Positions 26,650 to 37,058 of a stretch of 64,000 nt of DNA are shown here, piece by piece. The notes below the pieces were generated by a model, which saw nothing but the letters and a program-made list of their open reading frames with translations, was not told the origin of the DNA and ran no database searches. Numbering within the stretch: the stretch's first letter is position 1; each line of letters opens with the position of its first letter. A program made the translations under genes and the position numbers. Source of the DNA: Tepidiformaceae bacterium (lineage in GTDB: Bacteria; Chloroflexota; Dehalococcoidia; Tepidiformales; Tepidiformaceae); the NCBI GenBank assembly GCA_958295975.1, contig OY282446.1:1589289-1653288 (forward strand), given 5' to 3'.

Positions 26650-27294
26650 ATGACCATCGAAGGACTCCTCGGCCGCAAGCTCGGAACGCTCCAGGTCTTC
26701 GACGACCAGGGGCGGCTGCGCGGCGCCACCGCCATCGAGGCCGGTCCCTGCTGGGTGACGCAGCTGCGCACCGCCGAGAAGGACGGCTACGAGGCCGTGC
26801 AGCTCGGCTACGGCGGGAAGAAGCGGCTGACGAAGCCCGCCGCCGGGCACCTGGCCGCCTCGGGCGCGCCCAACCTGCGCCACCTGGCCGAGTTCCGCCC
26901 CGACGCCGACGCCGCCCTCGGCGACCGCATCGGCGTCGAGATCTTCGAGCCGGGCCAGCTGGTGGACGTGACCGCCACCTCCAAGGGGCGCGGCTTCCAG
27001 GGCGGCGTCAGGCGTCACCACTTCCGCGGCGGCCCGCGCACGCATGGCCAGAGCGACCGCCACCGCGCGCCCGGCTCCATCGGCGCGGGCACCACGCCCG
27101 GGCGCGTGTTCAAGGGCACGCGCATGGCGGGCCACATGGGCGCCCGCCGCTCCACCGTGCGCAACCTCGAGGTGCTGGGGCGCAACGAGGAGCGTGGCGT
27201 CATCTTCGTGGGCGGCTCCGTGCCCGGGCCCGCGGGCGGGCTCGTGCGCGTGCGCCGCGCGCGCGCCGTTTCGCGGGCGAGGGCGGCGCGATGA
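26650..27294 (+). CDS. rplC: Ribosomal protein L3
   Basis: L3 is an early 50S assembly protein near the peptidyl transferase centre. The 214-residue protein begins [15 protein letters not shown] and carries the [14 protein letters not shown] and [14 protein letters not shown] stretches of the family's central extension. It starts 2 bp after rpsJ, and its stop overlaps the rplD start (ATGA). Confidence 0.96.
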   Translation: MTIEGLLGRKLGTLQVFDDQGRLRGATAIEAGPCWVTQLRTAEKDGYEAVQLGYGGKKRLTKPAAGHLAASGAPNLRHLAEFRPDADAALGDRIGVEIFEPGQLVDVTATSKGRGFQGGVRRHHFRGGPRTHGQSDRHRAPGSIGAGTTPGRVFKGTRMAGHMGARRSTVRNLEVLGRNEERGVIFVGGSVPGPAGGLVRVRRARAVSRARAAR

Positions 27295-27959
27295 ACCTCC
27301 CCGTCGTCGACCGCCGTGGCCACAGGAGCCGCGAAATCGAAGTGGACGGCGACGTCTTCGGCATCGAGCCGAACCGCGCCGTCATGCATCAGGCCTACGT
27401 GGCCCAGCGCGCCAACGCCCGCGCGGGCACGCACGCCACGAAGAGCCGCGGCGAGGTGCGCGGCTCCACCGCCAAGCTGCGCCGCCAGAAGGGCCACGGC
27501 ACCGCGCGCAAGGGCGCCAACCGCAGCGCCATCCGCATCGGCGGGGGCATCGCCTTCGGGCCGAAGCCGCGCAGCCACGCGAAGTCGCTCCCGAAGCGCA
27601 TGCGCCGCCTCGCCATCCGCTCCGCGCTCAGCAGCCACGCCGCCGGCGGCGGGCTGCTGGTGGTGCCCGCCCTCACCGCCGACGCCGACGCGCCGAAGAC
27701 GCGCGAGGTGGCGGACGCCCTCAACGGCCTCGGCGTCGAGCGGCGCGCGCTCGTCGTCAGCGGCGGGCACGACCCCGCCCTCGCGCGGGCCGCGCGTAAC
27801 ATCGCCAACGTGCGCGCCCTGCCCGCCGCCCAGCTCAACGTCGTCGACCTCGTGGACGCCCATCACGTGGTCATGACCGAGGACGCCGTGCGCCGCGTGG
27901 AGGCGCTCTGGGGCGGCGACGCCCTGAGGCCCGCGCGCGGGTGGCGGGAGGCCGTCTGA
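27291..27959 (+). CDS. rplD: Ribosomal protein L4
   Basis: L4 lines the nascent-peptide exit tunnel and in some bacteria represses its own operon. The 222-residue protein shows the tunnel-loop segment with [20 protein letters not shown], followed by the RHGSIRSP-like [16 protein letters not shown]. The overlap with rplC (ATGA) and with rplW (TGATG) indicates translational coupling. Confidence 0.96.
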   Translation: MNLPVVDRRGHRSREIEVDGDVFGIEPNRAVMHQAYVAQRANARAGTHATKSRGEVRGSTAKLRRQKGHGTARKGANRSAIRIGGGIAFGPKPRSHAKSLPKRMRRLAIRSALSSHAAGGGLLVVPALTADADAPKTREVADALNGLGVERRALVVSGGHDPALARAARNIANVRALPAAQLNVVDLVDAHHVVMTEDAVRRVEALWGGDALRPARGWREAV

Positions 27960-28255
27960 TGCCCCGCGAGCTGCACCCCTACGCCGTCCTCCTGCGCCCG
28001 CTCATCACGGAGAAGAGCACCGGCCTCGCCTCGCAGGACAAGTACGTCTTCGCCGTCGATCTGCGCGCCAACAAGCCCCAGATCCGCGAGGCCGTCGAGC
28101 TCGCCTTCAACGTGCGCGTGCGCGACGTGAACACCATGGTGGTGAAGGGCAAGAACCGCCGCTTCGGGCGCAACGTGACCAAACAGCCCGACTGGAAGAA
28201 GGCCGTGGTGACGCTCCGGGCGGGCGACTCCATCGAGCTGTTCGAGGGGATGTAG
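27959..28255 (+). CDS. rplW: Ribosomal protein L23
   Basis: L23 lies at the tunnel exit and is the docking site for trigger factor and SRP. The 98-residue product starts at the ATG at 27959, which overlaps the rplD stop by one base and has GGGAGG upstream; a more upstream in-frame start would add unconserved residues. [11 protein letters not shown] and [14 protein letters not shown] are the family signatures. Confidence 0.95.
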   Translation: MPRELHPYAVLLRPLITEKSTGLASQDKYVFAVDLRANKPQIREAVELAFNVRVRDVNTMVVKGKNRRFGRNVTKQPDWKKAVVTLRAGDSIELFEGM

Positions 28256-28257
28256 GG

Positions 28258-29088
28258 ATGCCCGTCAGGCAGTTCAACCCCACCTCGCCGGGGCGGCGCA
28301 ACGCCAGCGGCCACGCCTTCACCGAGATCACGCGCAAGCGCCCGGAGAAGTCGCTGGTGGAATCCCTGCGCAAGCGCAACGCCGGGCGCAACAACCAGGG
28401 GCGCGTGAGCGTGCGCCACCGCGGCGGCGGCCACAAGCGCCTCTACCGGCGCATCGACTGGAAGCGCGACAAGCACGGCGTGCCCGCCGTCGTCGCCTCC
28501 ATCGAATACGACCCCAACCGCACGGCGCGCATCGCCCTGCTGCACTACGCCGACGGCGAGAAGCGCTACATCCTCGCGCCCATCGGCCTGCGCGTGGGCA
28601 TGGCGCTCATGAGCGGGCCGGGGGCCGAGCTGCGCACGGGCAACGCCCTGCCCCTCGCCAACATGCCCACGGGCACGCAGATCCACAACATCGAGCTCAC
28701 GCCCGGCCGCGGGGGCCAGATGGTGCGCACGGCGGGCGTCTCCGCGCAGCTCATGGCCAAGGAGGGCGAATACGCCCTGCTGCGCCTGCCCAGCTCGGAG
28801 ATGCGCCGCGTGCGCATCGAATGCATGGCCACCATCGGGCAGGTGGGCAACATCGAGCACGCCCTCGTGAAGCTGGGCAAGGCGGGCCGCAGCCGCCACC
28901 GTCGCCGCCGCCCGCAGGTGCGCGGCGCCGTCATGAACCCGGTCGACCATCCCCACGGCGGCGGCGAGGGCCGCGCGCCCGTGGGCATGCCCGGCCCCAA
29001 GACGCCCTGGGGCAAGCCCGCCCTGGGCCATCGCACGCGCCGCAACAAGCGCACCGGCAAGTTCATCGTGCGCAGGCGGGGGAGGTAG
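28258..29088 (+). CDS. rplB: Ribosomal protein L2
   Basis: L2 supports subunit association and peptidyl transfer. The 276-residue length is typical. The C-terminal signature [16 protein letters not shown], including the conserved His in HPHGGG, is present, and the N-terminal RNA-binding domain has [19 protein letters not shown]. It starts 2 bp after rplW. Confidence 0.97.
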   Translation: MPVRQFNPTSPGRRNASGHAFTEITRKRPEKSLVESLRKRNAGRNNQGRVSVRHRGGGHKRLYRRIDWKRDKHGVPAVVASIEYDPNRTARIALLHYADGEKRYILAPIGLRVGMALMSGPGAELRTGNALPLANMPTGTQIHNIELTPGRGGQMVRTAGVSAQLMAKEGEYALLRLPSSEMRRVRIECMATIGQVGNIEHALVKLGKAGRSRHRRRRPQVRGAVMNPVDHPHGGGEGRAPVGMPGPKTPWGKPALGHRTRRNKRTGKFIVRRRGR

Positions 29089-29094
29089 GCGGCC

Positions 29095-29379
29095 ATGTCG
29101 CGTTCGACGAAGAAGGGGCCGTTCGTGCACCCCTCGCTCTACAAGAAGGTGATCCGCGCGCGCAACGCCCGCACGCGCGAGGTCATCCGCACCTGGTCGC
29201 GCGCCTCCACCATCCTGCCGGAGATGATCGGCCTCACCATCGCCGTCCACAACGGCCGCCGCCACATGCCCGTGTTCGTCACCGAGAACATGGTGGGCCA
29301 CAAGCTGGGCGAATTCGCCCCCACCCGCACCTTCCGCGGCCACGTGGGCCGCAGCGACCGCAGCACGAGGGTGCGCTAG
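29095..29379 (+). CDS. rpsS: Ribosomal protein S19
   Basis: S19 is a 30S head protein that contacts S13 and A-site tRNA. The 94-residue product has [14 protein letters not shown] at the N-terminus and the [20 protein letters not shown] family signature. GGGGGAGG before the ATG is a strong ribosome-binding site. Confidence 0.96.
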   Translation: MSRSTKKGPFVHPSLYKKVIRARNARTREVIRTWSRASTILPEMIGLTIAVHNGRRHMPVFVTENMVGHKLGEFAPTRTFRGHVGRSDRSTRVR

Positions 29380-29380
29380 C

Positions 29381-29719
29381 ATGGAAACGCGGGCCAGCGC
29401 GCGCAACGTGAAGGGCTCCGCCCGCAAGGCGCGGCTCATCCTCGCGCGCCTGCCCGGCCTCTCCGTGGACCAGGCGCTCGCTCTCCTGCGCTACGTGCCC
29501 TCGCCCCACGCCCGCGACGTCTCCAAGGTGGTGCTCAGCGCCGCCGCCAACGCCGAGAACAACCTCGCCCTCGACGTCGACGACCTCTACGTCAAGCGCG
29601 CCTTCGCGGACGAGGGCGTCACCGTCAAGCGCTACAAGGCGCGCTCGCGCGGACGCGCCAGCCCGCGCCTCCGCCGCCACAGCCACATCACCGTCGTCCT
29701 CGACGAGCGCGAGGGGTAG
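29381..29719 (+). CDS. rplV: Ribosomal protein L22
   Basis: L22 forms part of the exit tunnel. The 112-residue protein has [18 protein letters not shown] at the N-terminus and, near the end, the loop and strand [23 protein letters not shown] upstream of the ATG provides the ribosome-binding site, inside the end of rpsS one base before it. Confidence 0.95.
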   Translation: METRASARNVKGSARKARLILARLPGLSVDQALALLRYVPSPHARDVSKVVLSAAANAENNLALDVDDLYVKRAFADEGVTVKRYKARSRGRASPRLRRHSHITVVLDEREG

Positions 29720-29725
29720 GGCAGC

Positions 29726-30544
29726 ATGGGACAGAAGGTCCATCCGCACGGGTTCCGCCTCGGCGTCATCTATCCCTGGGAATCCAGGTGGTTCGCCGAG
29801 AAGGACGGCTACACCGAGCGCGTGCGCCTCGACCACGAGCTGCGCGAGCACATCAGCGGCACGGACGGGCGCGGGGGCCTGCTGCCCGACGCCGGCATCA
29901 GCCGCGTCGAGATCGACCGCAACGCCAACATGGTCACCGTCACCGTGCACACGGCCAAGCCCGGCATCGTCATCGGGCGCGGTGGCGCGCGCGTGGAGGA
30001 GCTGCGCGGCTCGCTGGAGCAGCTCACGGGCGGGCGCGTGCGCGTCAACATCCAGGAGATCCGCACGCCCGAACTCGACGCCTACCTGCTGGCCCGCTCC
30101 GTGGCCGACCAGCTGGAGCGGCGCGTGGCCTTCCGCCGCGCCGTCAAGCAGGCCGTGCAGCGCACCATGCAGCGCGGGGCCAGGGGCGTCCGCATCTCCG
30201 TGGCGGGCCGCCTGGGCGGCACGGAGATGTCGCGCCGCGAGACCGAGACGGCGGGCCGCGTGCCCCGCCACACGCTGCGCGCCGACATCGACTACGGCCT
30301 CGCCGAGGCGCACACCACCTACGGGCGCATCGGCGTGAAGGCCTGGGTCTACAAGGGCGACATCCTGCCCGCCGAGGCCGAGGAGGAGTTCGAGGAGCCC
30401 GTCGAGGCCGCGCGCGCGCCCGACGGCGCCGACGCCCCCGACGTGGCCGCCCCCGTCGCCGACGAGGCGCGCGGCCCCCAGCGCACGGCCATCTCCGTCG
30501 AGCAGCAGGAAACCGTCGCGCGACAGAGTCAGGAGGGCGCCTGA
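29726..30544 (+). CDS. rpsC: Ribosomal protein S3 with acidic C-terminal tail
   Basis: S3 contacts mRNA at the entry tunnel. The 272-residue protein begins [14 protein letters not shown] and has the KH-domain loop [14 protein letters not shown] and the C-terminal domain ending WVYKGDILP. After that comes a tail of about 55 residues rich in Ala, Glu and Asp that has no counterpart in E. coli S3. It is followed 2 bp later by rplP. Confidence 0.95.
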   Translation: MGQKVHPHGFRLGVIYPWESRWFAEKDGYTERVRLDHELREHISGTDGRGGLLPDAGISRVEIDRNANMVTVTVHTAKPGIVIGRGGARVEELRGSLEQLTGGRVRVNIQEIRTPELDAYLLARSVADQLERRVAFRRAVKQAVQRTMQRGARGVRISVAGRLGGTEMSRRETETAGRVPRHTLRADIDYGLAEAHTTYGRIGVKAWVYKGDILPAEAEEEFEEPVEAARAPDGADAPDVAAPVADEARGPQRTAISVEQQETVARQSQEGA

Positions 30545-30546
30545 CC

Positions 30547-30966
30547 GTGCTCCAGCCCCGTCGCGTCAGGCATCGCAAGCAGCACCGCGGCCGCATGAAG
30601 GGCGCGGCCACGAGCGGCAACGTCGTGTCCTTCGGCGAATACGGGCTGCAGGCGCGCGCCCCGGCCTGGATCGACGCGCGCCAGATCGAGGCCGCGCGCC
30701 GCGCCATGACGCACGAGATGCGCCGCGGCGGCAAGGTCTGGATCCGCATCTTTCCCGACAAGCCGGTCACGGCCAAGCCGGCGGAGACGCGCATGGGCTC
30801 GGGCAAGGGCAACCCCGAAAAATGGGTGGCCGTGGTCAAGCCCAACCGCGTCCTCTTCGAGATCGCGGGCGTGCCCGAGGAAGTGGCGCGCGAGGCCCTG
30901 CGCCTGGCCGCCCACAAGCTGCCCATTCCCACGAAAGTCGTCCAGCGTGACGAGTTGGTGATGTAG
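30547..30966 (+). CDS. rplP: Ribosomal protein L16
   Basis: L16 organises the A-site of the 50S subunit. The 139-residue protein starts at the GTG at 30547 with [18 protein letters not shown] and has the [16 protein letters not shown] signature. GGAGG lies upstream, within the end of rpsC. Protein length and gene order are standard. Confidence 0.96.
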   Translation: MLQPRRVRHRKQHRGRMKGAATSGNVVSFGEYGLQARAPAWIDARQIEAARRAMTHEMRRGGKVWIRIFPDKPVTAKPAETRMGSGKGNPEKWVAVVKPNRVLFEIAGVPEEVAREALRLAAHKLPIPTKVVQRDELVM

Positions 30967-30969
30967 CCC

Positions 30970-31197
30970 ATGCCGAACCAGAAAGCCGCCGCCCTCCGCG
31001 ACTGGGACGACGAGCGCCTCGACCGCGAGATCAACGACGCCTACCGCGCGCTCTTCACGCTGCGCTTCCAGCAGGCCACGCGCCAGCTGCAGAACTACCG
31101 CGCCCTGCGCGACGCCAAGCGCCAGATCGCGCGCCTGCGCACGATCAAGCGCGAGCGCCAGCTGGCCGTCGCCCCGGCGGCGGAGGTCTCCCCGTGA
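30970..31197 (+). CDS. rpmC: Ribosomal protein L29
   Basis: L29 sits beside L23 at the tunnel exit. The 75-residue helical hairpin has LDREINDAYRALFTLRFQ and the KRQIARLRTIKRER signature. It is slightly longer than E. coli L29 because of a short Ala/Pro C-terminus. Its stop overlaps the rpsQ GTG (GTGA). Confidence 0.95.
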   Translation: MPNQKAAALRDWDDERLDREINDAYRALFTLRFQQATRQLQNYRALRDAKRQIARLRTIKRERQLAVAPAAEVSP

Positions 31198-31580
31198 GCG
31201 CCCGCGTGCTCCAGGGCGTCGTCGTCAGCGACCGCATGGACAAGACCGTGGTCGTCGACGTCTCCCGCCGCAAGCAGCACCCGCTCTACCGCAAGGTGAT
31301 CAACCGCAGCCGCCGCTTCAAGGCGCACGACGACGCCAACGCCTGCAACGTGGGCGACGTGGTCCGCATCCTCGAAACGCGCCCCCTCTCGCGCGGCAAG
31401 CGCTGGCGCGTGATCGAGATCCTGCAGCGCGGCGACGTGGCCGAGGTCGCCCCCGACCTGATCGGACGCGACCTCGAGGCGGAGGTGCAGGCCGCGCCCC
31501 GCGCCGAATCCGCCGACGAGCCCGCCGAATCCGCTGAGCCCGCCGTGGCCGGTGAGACCTCCGGGGGGGAAACGCCGTGA
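31194..31580 (+). CDS. rpsQ: Ribosomal protein S17 with acidic C-terminal tail
   Basis: S17 binds 16S rRNA early in assembly. The core ([55 protein letters not shown]) spans about the first 85 residues. A C-terminal extension of roughly 43 Ala/Glu/Pro-rich residues brings the total to 128, against 80-90 for most S17 proteins. The GTG overlaps the rpmC stop. Confidence 0.94.
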   Translation: MSARVLQGVVVSDRMDKTVVVDVSRRKQHPLYRKVINRSRRFKAHDDANACNVGDVVRILETRPLSRGKRWRVIEILQRGDVAEVAPDLIGRDLEAEVQAAPRAESADEPAESAEPAVAGETSGGETP

Positions 31581-31948
31581 TCCAGCAGGAGTCCCGCCTC
31601 AAGGTGGCCGACAACTCCGGCGCGCGCTCCATCCTCTGCATCCGCGTGCTGGGCGGCAGCCGCCGCCGCTACGCGCGCCCGGGCGACATCATCGTCGCCT
31701 CCGTCAAGACCGCGCAGCCCAACTCGCCCGTGCGCAAGGGCGAGGTCGTGCGCGCCGTGGTCGTGCGCACGGCCAAGGAGTACGGCCGCCCCGACGGCTC
31801 CTACATCCGCTTCGACGAGAACGCCGCCGTGCTGCTCGCCACCGACAACGAGAACCCGCGCGGCACGCGCATCTTCGGCCCCGTGGCGCGCGAACTGCGC
31901 GACCGCAACTTCATGAAGATCGTCTCGCTCGCCCCGGAGGTGCTCTAG
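31577..31948 (+). CDS. rplN: Ribosomal protein L14
   Basis: L14 forms an intersubunit bridge. The 123-residue protein (GTG start, overlapping the rpsQ stop by 4 bp) has [17 protein letters not shown] at the start and the [20 protein letters not shown] end signature. It abuts rplX directly. Confidence 0.96.
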   Translation: MIQQESRLKVADNSGARSILCIRVLGGSRRRYARPGDIIVASVKTAQPNSPVRKGEVVRAVVVRTAKEYGRPDGSYIRFDENAAVLLATDNENPRGTRIFGPVARELRDRNFMKIVSLAPEVL

Positions 31949-32266
31949 ATGCCGTCCCGCATCCGGCGCGGCGACCGCGTGGTCGTGATCAGCGGGCGCA
32001 GCCGCGGCGCGCGCGGCGTCGTGCGCCAGGTCGACCGCAAGAAGCAGCGCGTCACCATCGAGGGCGTGAACATGATCAAGCGCCACCAGCGCGCCCGCTC
32101 CGTGCAGCAGCAGTCGGCCATCGTCGAGCGCGAGGGCCCCATCCACATCAGCAACGTGATGCTGCTCGACCCGTCCACGGACGAGCCCACGCGCGTGGGC
32201 TTCCGCCGCCGCGAGGACGGCGCTCTCGTGCGCGTGGGCAAGCGCAGCGGGGAGGCCATCGAATGA
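31949..32266 (+). CDS. rplX: Ribosomal protein L24
   Basis: L24 initiates 50S assembly. The 105-residue protein contains the KOW motif [19 protein letters not shown], followed by [14 protein letters not shown] and a Glu-rich strand. It ends in an ATGA overlap with rplE. Confidence 0.95.
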   Translation: MPSRIRRGDRVVVISGRSRGARGVVRQVDRKKQRVTIEGVNMIKRHQRARSVQQQSAIVEREGPIHISNVMLLDPSTDEPTRVGFRRREDGALVRVGKRSGEAIE

Positions 32267-32835
32267 CCGCCCCCGCCGTGCTCCCGCGCCTGCGCGCGCG
32301 CTACGAGGAGGAAGCCGCGCCGCGCCTGCGCGAGCACTACGGCTACGCCAACCCCATGCAGGCCCCGCGCCTCGTCAAGGCCGTGCTCAACATCGGCATG
32401 GGCGAGGCCCTGACCGACGCCAACAGCCTCGACCGCGCCGCCGAGGACCTGCGCGCGATCAGCGGCCAGAAGCCCGTCATCCAGCGCGCGCGCCGCTCCA
32501 TCGCCAACTTCCGCCTGCGCGAGGGCAACCCCATCGGCGTCTCCGTCACGCTGCGCGGCGCGCGCATGTACGAGTTCCTCGACCGCCTCATCAGCGCCGC
32601 CCTGCCCGCCATCCGCGACTTCCAGGGCCTCAGCCCCGACGCCTTCGACGGGCGCGGCAACTACAGCATCGGGCTGCGCGAGCAGCTCGTCTTTCCGGAA
32701 ATCGACTACGACCGCGTGGACAAGGTGCGCGGGCTGCAGGTCACCATCGTGACCACCGCCCGCACCGACGACGAGGGCCGCCGCCTGCTGGAACTGCTGG
32801 GCATGCCCTTCGCCCGCGAACGGGGGAGGATCTGA
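32263..32835 (+). CDS. rplE: Ribosomal protein L5
   Basis: L5 binds 5S rRNA and contacts the P-site tRNA. The 190-residue protein starts at the ATG overlapping the rplX stop. It carries [17 protein letters not shown], the [20 protein letters not shown] signature and the late [14 protein letters not shown] segment. Its stop overlaps the rpsN start (TGATG). Confidence 0.96.
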   Translation: MTAPAVLPRLRARYEEEAAPRLREHYGYANPMQAPRLVKAVLNIGMGEALTDANSLDRAAEDLRAISGQKPVIQRARRSIANFRLREGNPIGVSVTLRGARMYEFLDRLISAALPAIRDFQGLSPDAFDGRGNYSIGLREQLVFPEIDYDRVDKVRGLQVTIVTTARTDDEGRRLLELLGMPFARERGRI

Positions 32836-33140
32836 TGGCGAAGAAGAGCCAGATCGCGCGCGACGGCAAGCGCCTCGCGCTCTACCAGAAGCACCGCCAC
32901 CGGCGCGAGGAGCTGAAGGCGGCGCGCCGCGCCGCCCAGGGCAACCCGCAGGAGCTGGCCCGCATCCAGTTCGAGCTGGCCCGCCTGCCCGCCAACAGCA
33001 GCCCCACGCGCCTCAACAACCGCTGCGCCGTCACCGGGCGCTCGCGCGCCTACATCCGCAAGTTCGGCCTTTCCCGCATCACCTTCCGCGAAATGGCGCA
33101 CAAGGGCTTCCTGCCCGGCGTCACCAAGTCCAGCTGGTAG
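32835..33140 (+). CDS. rpsN: Ribosomal protein S14 (long, zinc-independent form)
   Basis: S14 is needed for 30S head assembly. The 101-residue length and the sequence [20 protein letters not shown] show the long C-minus form, with a single Cys instead of the four zinc ligands of the short S14Z type. This contrasts with the zinc-type S4 and L36 in the same operon. Confidence 0.95.
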   Translation: MAKKSQIARDGKRLALYQKHRHRREELKAARRAAQGNPQELARIQFELARLPANSSPTRLNNRCAVTGRSRAYIRKFGLSRITFREMAHKGFLPGVTKSSW

Positions 33141-33161
33141 CCCCACGGAGGCGACGACCCC

Positions 33162-33566
33162 ATGAGTATGAGCGACCCCATCGCGGACATGCTCACCCGC
33201 ATCCGCAACGCCGTCAGCTCCCGCCACGAGGCGGTCACCATGCCGTCCTCGAAGGTGAAGCTGGCCATCGCCGAGGTGCTCAAGCGCGAGGGCTTCATCC
33301 GCGGCTACGAGGTGCGCAAGGAGCCCGACCAGCCCCAGGGCAACATGAAGGTCGAGCTCAGCTACGGCGGGCGCCGGCAGCCCGTCATCAACGGCCTCCA
33401 GCGCGTCAGCAAGCCCGGCCTGCGCGTCTACGTGCAGCGCCGCGAGATTCCGCGCGTCTACGGCGGCCTCGGCATCGCCATCATCTCGACGCCCCGCGGC
33501 GTCATGACCGGGCAGGAGGCCCGCCGCCAGCAGGTTGGCGGCGAGGTCCTCTGCTACGTCTGGTAG
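33162..33566 (+). CDS. rpsH: Ribosomal protein S8
   Basis: S8 binds the central domain of 16S rRNA and in E. coli represses the spc operon. The 134-residue protein begins [17 protein letters not shown] and ends in [14 protein letters not shown] plus GGEVLCYVW, all family signatures. An in-frame ATG at 33168 is an alternative start. GGAGG is located about 12 bases upstream of the first ATG. Confidence 0.96.
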   Translation: MSMSDPIADMLTRIRNAVSSRHEAVTMPSSKVKLAIAEVLKREGFIRGYEVRKEPDQPQGNMKVELSYGGRRQPVINGLQRVSKPGLRVYVQRREIPRVYGGLGIAIISTPRGVMTGQEARRQQVGGEVLCYVW

Positions 33567-33575
33567 GGAGCGGCC

Positions 33576-34121
33576 ATGTCCCGCGTCGGCAAACAGCCCG
33601 TGCCCCTCGCCGACGGCGTCGAGGTCGCCATCGGCGAGGACAACCACATCGTCGTGAAGGGCCCCCGCGGCGAGCTGCGGCGCACCTTCCCCAACGGCGT
33701 CCGCTTCGCCGCCGGGGATGATCGCATCGTCGTCACCCGCGCCAGCGACGCGGGCGCGCACCGCGCCCTCCACGGCCTCTCGCGCACCCTCCTGCACAAC
33801 ATGGTGGCGGGCGTCACCGAGGGCTTCACGAAGACGCTCGAGGTGCAGGGCGTCGGCTACCGCGCCCAGCTCCAGGGCGAACGCCTGCAGCTGGCCCTCG
33901 GCTTCTCCCACCCCGTGATCGTCGATCCCCCCGAGGGCATCGCCTTCACGGTGGAGGGGCCGCGCATCAACGTGAGCGGCATCGACAAGGAGCAGGTGGG
34001 CCAGGTGGCCGCCGACATCCGCAAGCTGCGCCCGCCCGAGCCCTACAAGGGCAAGGGAATCCGCTACCTCGGCGAGCGCGTGCGGCGCAAGGCGGGCAAG
34101 GCCGGGAAGGTGGGCATCTGA
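33576..34121 (+). CDS. rplF: Ribosomal protein L6
   Basis: L6 lies near the factor-binding site of the 50S subunit. The 181-residue protein has [16 protein letters not shown] at the start and the second-domain signature [19 protein letters not shown] near the end. GGAG precedes the ATG. Its TGA overlaps the rplR start by one base. Confidence 0.96.
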   Translation: MSRVGKQPVPLADGVEVAIGEDNHIVVKGPRGELRRTFPNGVRFAAGDDRIVVTRASDAGAHRALHGLSRTLLHNMVAGVTEGFTKTLEVQGVGYRAQLQGERLQLALGFSHPVIVDPPEGIAFTVEGPRINVSGIDKEQVGQVAADIRKLRPPEPYKGKGIRYLGERVRRKAGKAGKVGI

Positions 34122-34486
34122 TGGCGCGCGCGAATCGCTACCACGCCCGCCACCGCCGCCACCGCCGCGTGCGCAAGCGCCTCGCGGGCACCGCCGGGCG
34201 GCCGCGGCTCAACGTGTTCCGCAGCGCCGCCCACATCTACGCCCAGGTCGTCGACGACGACCGCGGGCACACCATCGCCGCCGCCAGCGACCTCGACGCC
34301 AGCCTGGCGGGGGCCGTGGCGGGCAGGCCGAAGACCGAGCGCGCCGCCATCGTGGGGGCCGCCCTCGCCGAGCGCACGCGCGCCCACGGCGTCGAACGGG
34401 TGGTCTTCGATCGCGGCGGCTACCGCTACCATGGCCGCGTGAAGGCGCTCGCCGAGGCCGCGCGCGAGGCCGGATTGGGGTTCTGA
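34121..34486 (+). CDS. rplR: Ribosomal protein L18
   Basis: L18 helps dock 5S rRNA. The 121-residue protein has [29 protein letters not shown] and the [20 protein letters not shown] end. One-base overlaps join it to rplF and rpsE on both sides. Confidence 0.95.
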   Translation: MARANRYHARHRRHRRVRKRLAGTAGRPRLNVFRSAAHIYAQVVDDDRGHTIAAASDLDASLAGAVAGRPKTERAAIVGAALAERTRAHGVERVVFDRGGYRYHGRVKALAEAAREAGLGF

Positions 34487-34995
34487 TGGGCAACTTCGAG
34501 CAGTCGGGCGACGAACTCAACGAGAAGGTCATCTACATCAACCGCGTGGCCAAGGTGGTCAAGGGCGGGCGCCGCTTCAGCTTCACCGCCCTCATGGTCG
34601 TGGGCGACGGGCGCGGCAGCGTCGGCATCGGCCTGGGCCGCGCCAACGAGGTGCCGGAGGCCATCCGCAAGGGCGCCTCCATCGCGCGCCGCGAAATGTT
34701 CGCCGTGCCCCTCAAGGGCGGCACGCTGCCCCACGATCTCCTCGCCAGCTTCGGCGCGGCCAGGGTGCTCATGAAGCCCGCCAGCCACGGCACGGGCGTG
34801 ATCGCGGGCGGCGCCGTGCGCGCCATCATGGAGGCCGCGGGCGTCACCGACGTGCTCACCAAGTCCCTCGGCAGCCGCAACCCCGTGAACGTGGCGCGCG
34901 CCACCGTGAAGGGGCTGGCCGCCCTGCGCGATCCCGACGTCGCCCGTCGCCGGCGCTTCGAAATCCTCGAGGGAACCACGGCGGAGGCGACGTAA
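34486..34995 (+). CDS. rpsE: Ribosomal protein S5
   Basis: S5 contributes to decoding accuracy and the mRNA helicase activity of the 30S subunit. The 169-residue protein has [37 protein letters not shown] and [10 protein letters not shown], with both the dsRNA-binding-like and C-terminal domains intact. Confidence 0.96.
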   Translation: MGNFEQSGDELNEKVIYINRVAKVVKGGRRFSFTALMVVGDGRGSVGIGLGRANEVPEAIRKGASIARREMFAVPLKGGTLPHDLLASFGAARVLMKPASHGTGVIAGGAVRAIMEAAGVTDVLTKSLGSRNPVNVARATVKGLAALRDPDVARRRRFEILEGTTAEAT

Positions 34996-34996
34996 C

Positions 34997-35194
34997 ATGG
35001 GCAGGGTCGCCATCACCTGGCGCAAGAGCGCCATCGGCTACAACCAGCGCCAGAAGGACACCATCCGCAAGCTTGGCCTGCGCCGCCTGCACCAGACCGT
35101 CGAGCACGACGACAGCTCCGCCCTGCGCGGCATGATCGCGCGCGTCGGGCACCTGGTGGACGTGCGCGATGGCGAGGGGGGAGACCCGTCGTGA
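34997..35194 (+). CDS. rpmD: Ribosomal protein L30
   Basis: L30 is a small 50S protein absent from some phyla. The 65-residue product has [20 protein letters not shown] and the [14 protein letters not shown] region (about 29-42). It is joined to rplO by a GTGA overlap. Confidence 0.93.
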   Translation: MGRVAITWRKSAIGYNQRQKDTIRKLGLRRLHQTVEHDDSSALRGMIARVGHLVDVRDGEGGDPS

Positions 35195-35700
35195 GCATCC
35201 ACGCCAACGACCTCGCCCCCCCGCCGGGGGCCCGGCGCGCGCGCAAGCGCCTCGGGCGCGGCAACAGCGCGGGCGGCGGCACCTACGCGGGCAAGGGCCT
35301 GAAGGGCCAGAAATCGCGCAGCGGCGGGGGCGTGCGCCCCGGCTTCGAGGGCGGCCAGACGCCCCTCGTGCGGCGCATGCCCGCCCTGCGCGGCTTCAAC
35401 AACCGCTGGCGCGTCCCCTTCCAGCCCGTCAACACGGGCACGCTGGAAGCGCGCTTCGAGGACGGCGCCGAGGTCACGCCCGAGGCGCTGCGCGCGGCGG
35501 GCGTGCTCCGCCACCTGCGCGAGCCCGTCAAGATCTTGGCGCGCGGCGACCTCTCCCATGCCCTGCGCGTGCGCGCCCACGGCTTCAGCGGCGCCGCCCG
35601 CGCCCGCATCGAGGCCGCGGGCGGCGCCGCCGTCCTCATCGACCGCGAGGGCGCGGAGATCGCCCCCGCGGAGGCCTCCGCCGGGGACGGGGAGCGCTGA
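35191..35700 (+). CDS. rplO: Ribosomal protein L15
   Basis: L15 is a late 50S assembly protein. The 169-residue product (GTG start) has KRLGRGNSAGGGTYAGKG and QKSRSGGGVRPGFEGGQTPL, followed by the C-terminal globular domain ending in Glu/Ala-rich residues. secY follows 3 bp downstream. Confidence 0.95.
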   Translation: MSIHANDLAPPPGARRARKRLGRGNSAGGGTYAGKGLKGQKSRSGGGVRPGFEGGQTPLVRRMPALRGFNNRWRVPFQPVNTGTLEARFEDGAEVTPEALRAAGVLRHLREPVKILARGDLSHALRVRAHGFSGAARARIEAAGGAAVLIDREGAEIAPAEASAGDGER

Positions 35701-35703
35701 TCC

Positions 35704-37056
35704 GTGTCCTTCATGGGCGAAACCACCACCGTCCCGGGCACCGGTCGCCCGCGCCTGCTGCAGGCCATGGTGGACGCCTTCCGGCAGGAGGACGTGCGTC
35801 GCAAGCTGCTCTTCACGATCGGCATGCTGGTCGTCTTCCGCTTCGTCGCCCACGTGCCCGTCCCCAACGTCGACCGCGACGCCCTGCAGCAGGCGTTCGA
35901 CGGGAACGCCGTGCTCGACTTCCTCAGCATCTTCTCCGGCGGCGCGCTGCAGAACCTGAGCGTGGCCGCGCTCGGCGTCTACCCCTACATCACGGCCTCG
36001 ATCATCATGCAGATCGTGACGCCCCTCTCCTCGCGCCTGCGCGGGCTGCAGGAGGAGGGCGAACAGGGCCGCCGCCGCATCCAGGTGTACACGCACTGGC
36101 TGGCCGTGCCCCTCGCCTTCGTGCAGGGCTACGGGCAGATCGTGTTCATCAACAACCAGAGCGGCGAGGTGGTGCGCGACTTCGGCTTCCAGAACGACGT
36201 GGTGGGCACCATCGCCACGCTCTTCACGCTCGCCGCGGGCACCATGTTCCTCGTCTGGCTGGGCGAGCTGATCACCGAGCACGGCATCGGCAACGGCGTC
36301 TCCCTCATCATCTTCGGCGGCATCGTGGCGGTCCTGCCGGGGCTCATCCCCAACATCTCCACCAGCTCCATCATCGCCGTGGGCGCCATCCTGATCTTCG
36401 CCCTCGCCCTCATCTACTTCATCGTCTTCTTCCAGGAGGCGCAGCGGCGCGTGCCCGTGCAGTACGCGCGCTCATCCTTCCGCGGGGGGCGCATGTACCG
36501 CCAGCAGGGGCAGAGCTTCATCCCCCTGCGCGTGAACATGGCGGGCATGATCCCGCTCATCTTCGCCTTCTCCATCGTCATCCTGCCCGCCGTCGTCGCG
36601 GGCTACTTCTCGGGCGCGGGCGGCTGGGTCGAGGCCGTCGCCAACTTCTTCGTCGACCAGTTCCAGGGCGGGCGCGGCGGCAGCGGCACGGGCGTCTACT
36701 GGCTCGTGCTCTTCGTGCTGGTCGTGGGCTTCGCCTTCTTCTATACGATCGTGCAGTACAACCAGCAGAACATCGCCAAGAACCTGCAGCAGCAGGGGGC
36801 CTTCATCCCCGGCATCAGACCGGGACCGCCCACCGAGGCCTACCTGCTGCGCGTGGTCACGCGCATCACCTGGGGCGGCGCGCTCTTCCTCGGAGCCGTG
36901 GCCGTGGCCCCCTTCTTCATCGGCCTCATCACCAACGTGCAGGCGCTCACCATCTCCAGCGCCGGGTTCCTCATCGTCGTCGCCGTCGTGCTCGACACCA
37001 TGAAACAGCTGGAGGCGCAGCTGCTCATGCGAAACTACGAGGGGTTCATCCGCTAG
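35704..37056 (+). CDS. secY: Protein translocase channel subunit SecY
   Basis: SecY forms the protein-conducting channel of the inner membrane. The 450-residue protein has about ten hydrophobic helices, the plug-region GGALQNLSVAALGVYPYI, and the cytoplasmic loops with RLRGLQEEGEQGRRR and QQGAFIPGIRPGPPTEAYL that contact SecA and the ribosome. The GTG at 35704 is used here; an ATG at 35713 is in frame. It is at its usual place in the spc operon. Confidence 0.96.
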   Translation: MSFMGETTTVPGTGRPRLLQAMVDAFRQEDVRRKLLFTIGMLVVFRFVAHVPVPNVDRDALQQAFDGNAVLDFLSIFSGGALQNLSVAALGVYPYITASIIMQIVTPLSSRLRGLQEEGEQGRRRIQVYTHWLAVPLAFVQGYGQIVFINNQSGEVVRDFGFQNDVVGTIATLFTLAAGTMFLVWLGELITEHGIGNGVSLIIFGGIVAVLPGLIPNISTSSIIAVGAILIFALALIYFIVFFQEAQRRVPVQYARSSFRGGRMYRQQGQSFIPLRVNMAGMIPLIFAFSIVILPAVVAGYFSGAGGWVEAVANFFVDQFQGGRGGSGTGVYWLVLFVLVVGFAFFYTIVQYNQQNIAKNLQQQGAFIPGIRPGPPTEAYLLRVVTRITWGGALFLGAVAVAPFFIGLITNVQALTISSAGFLIVVAVVLDTMKQLEAQLLMRNYEGFIR

Positions 37057-37058
37057 CC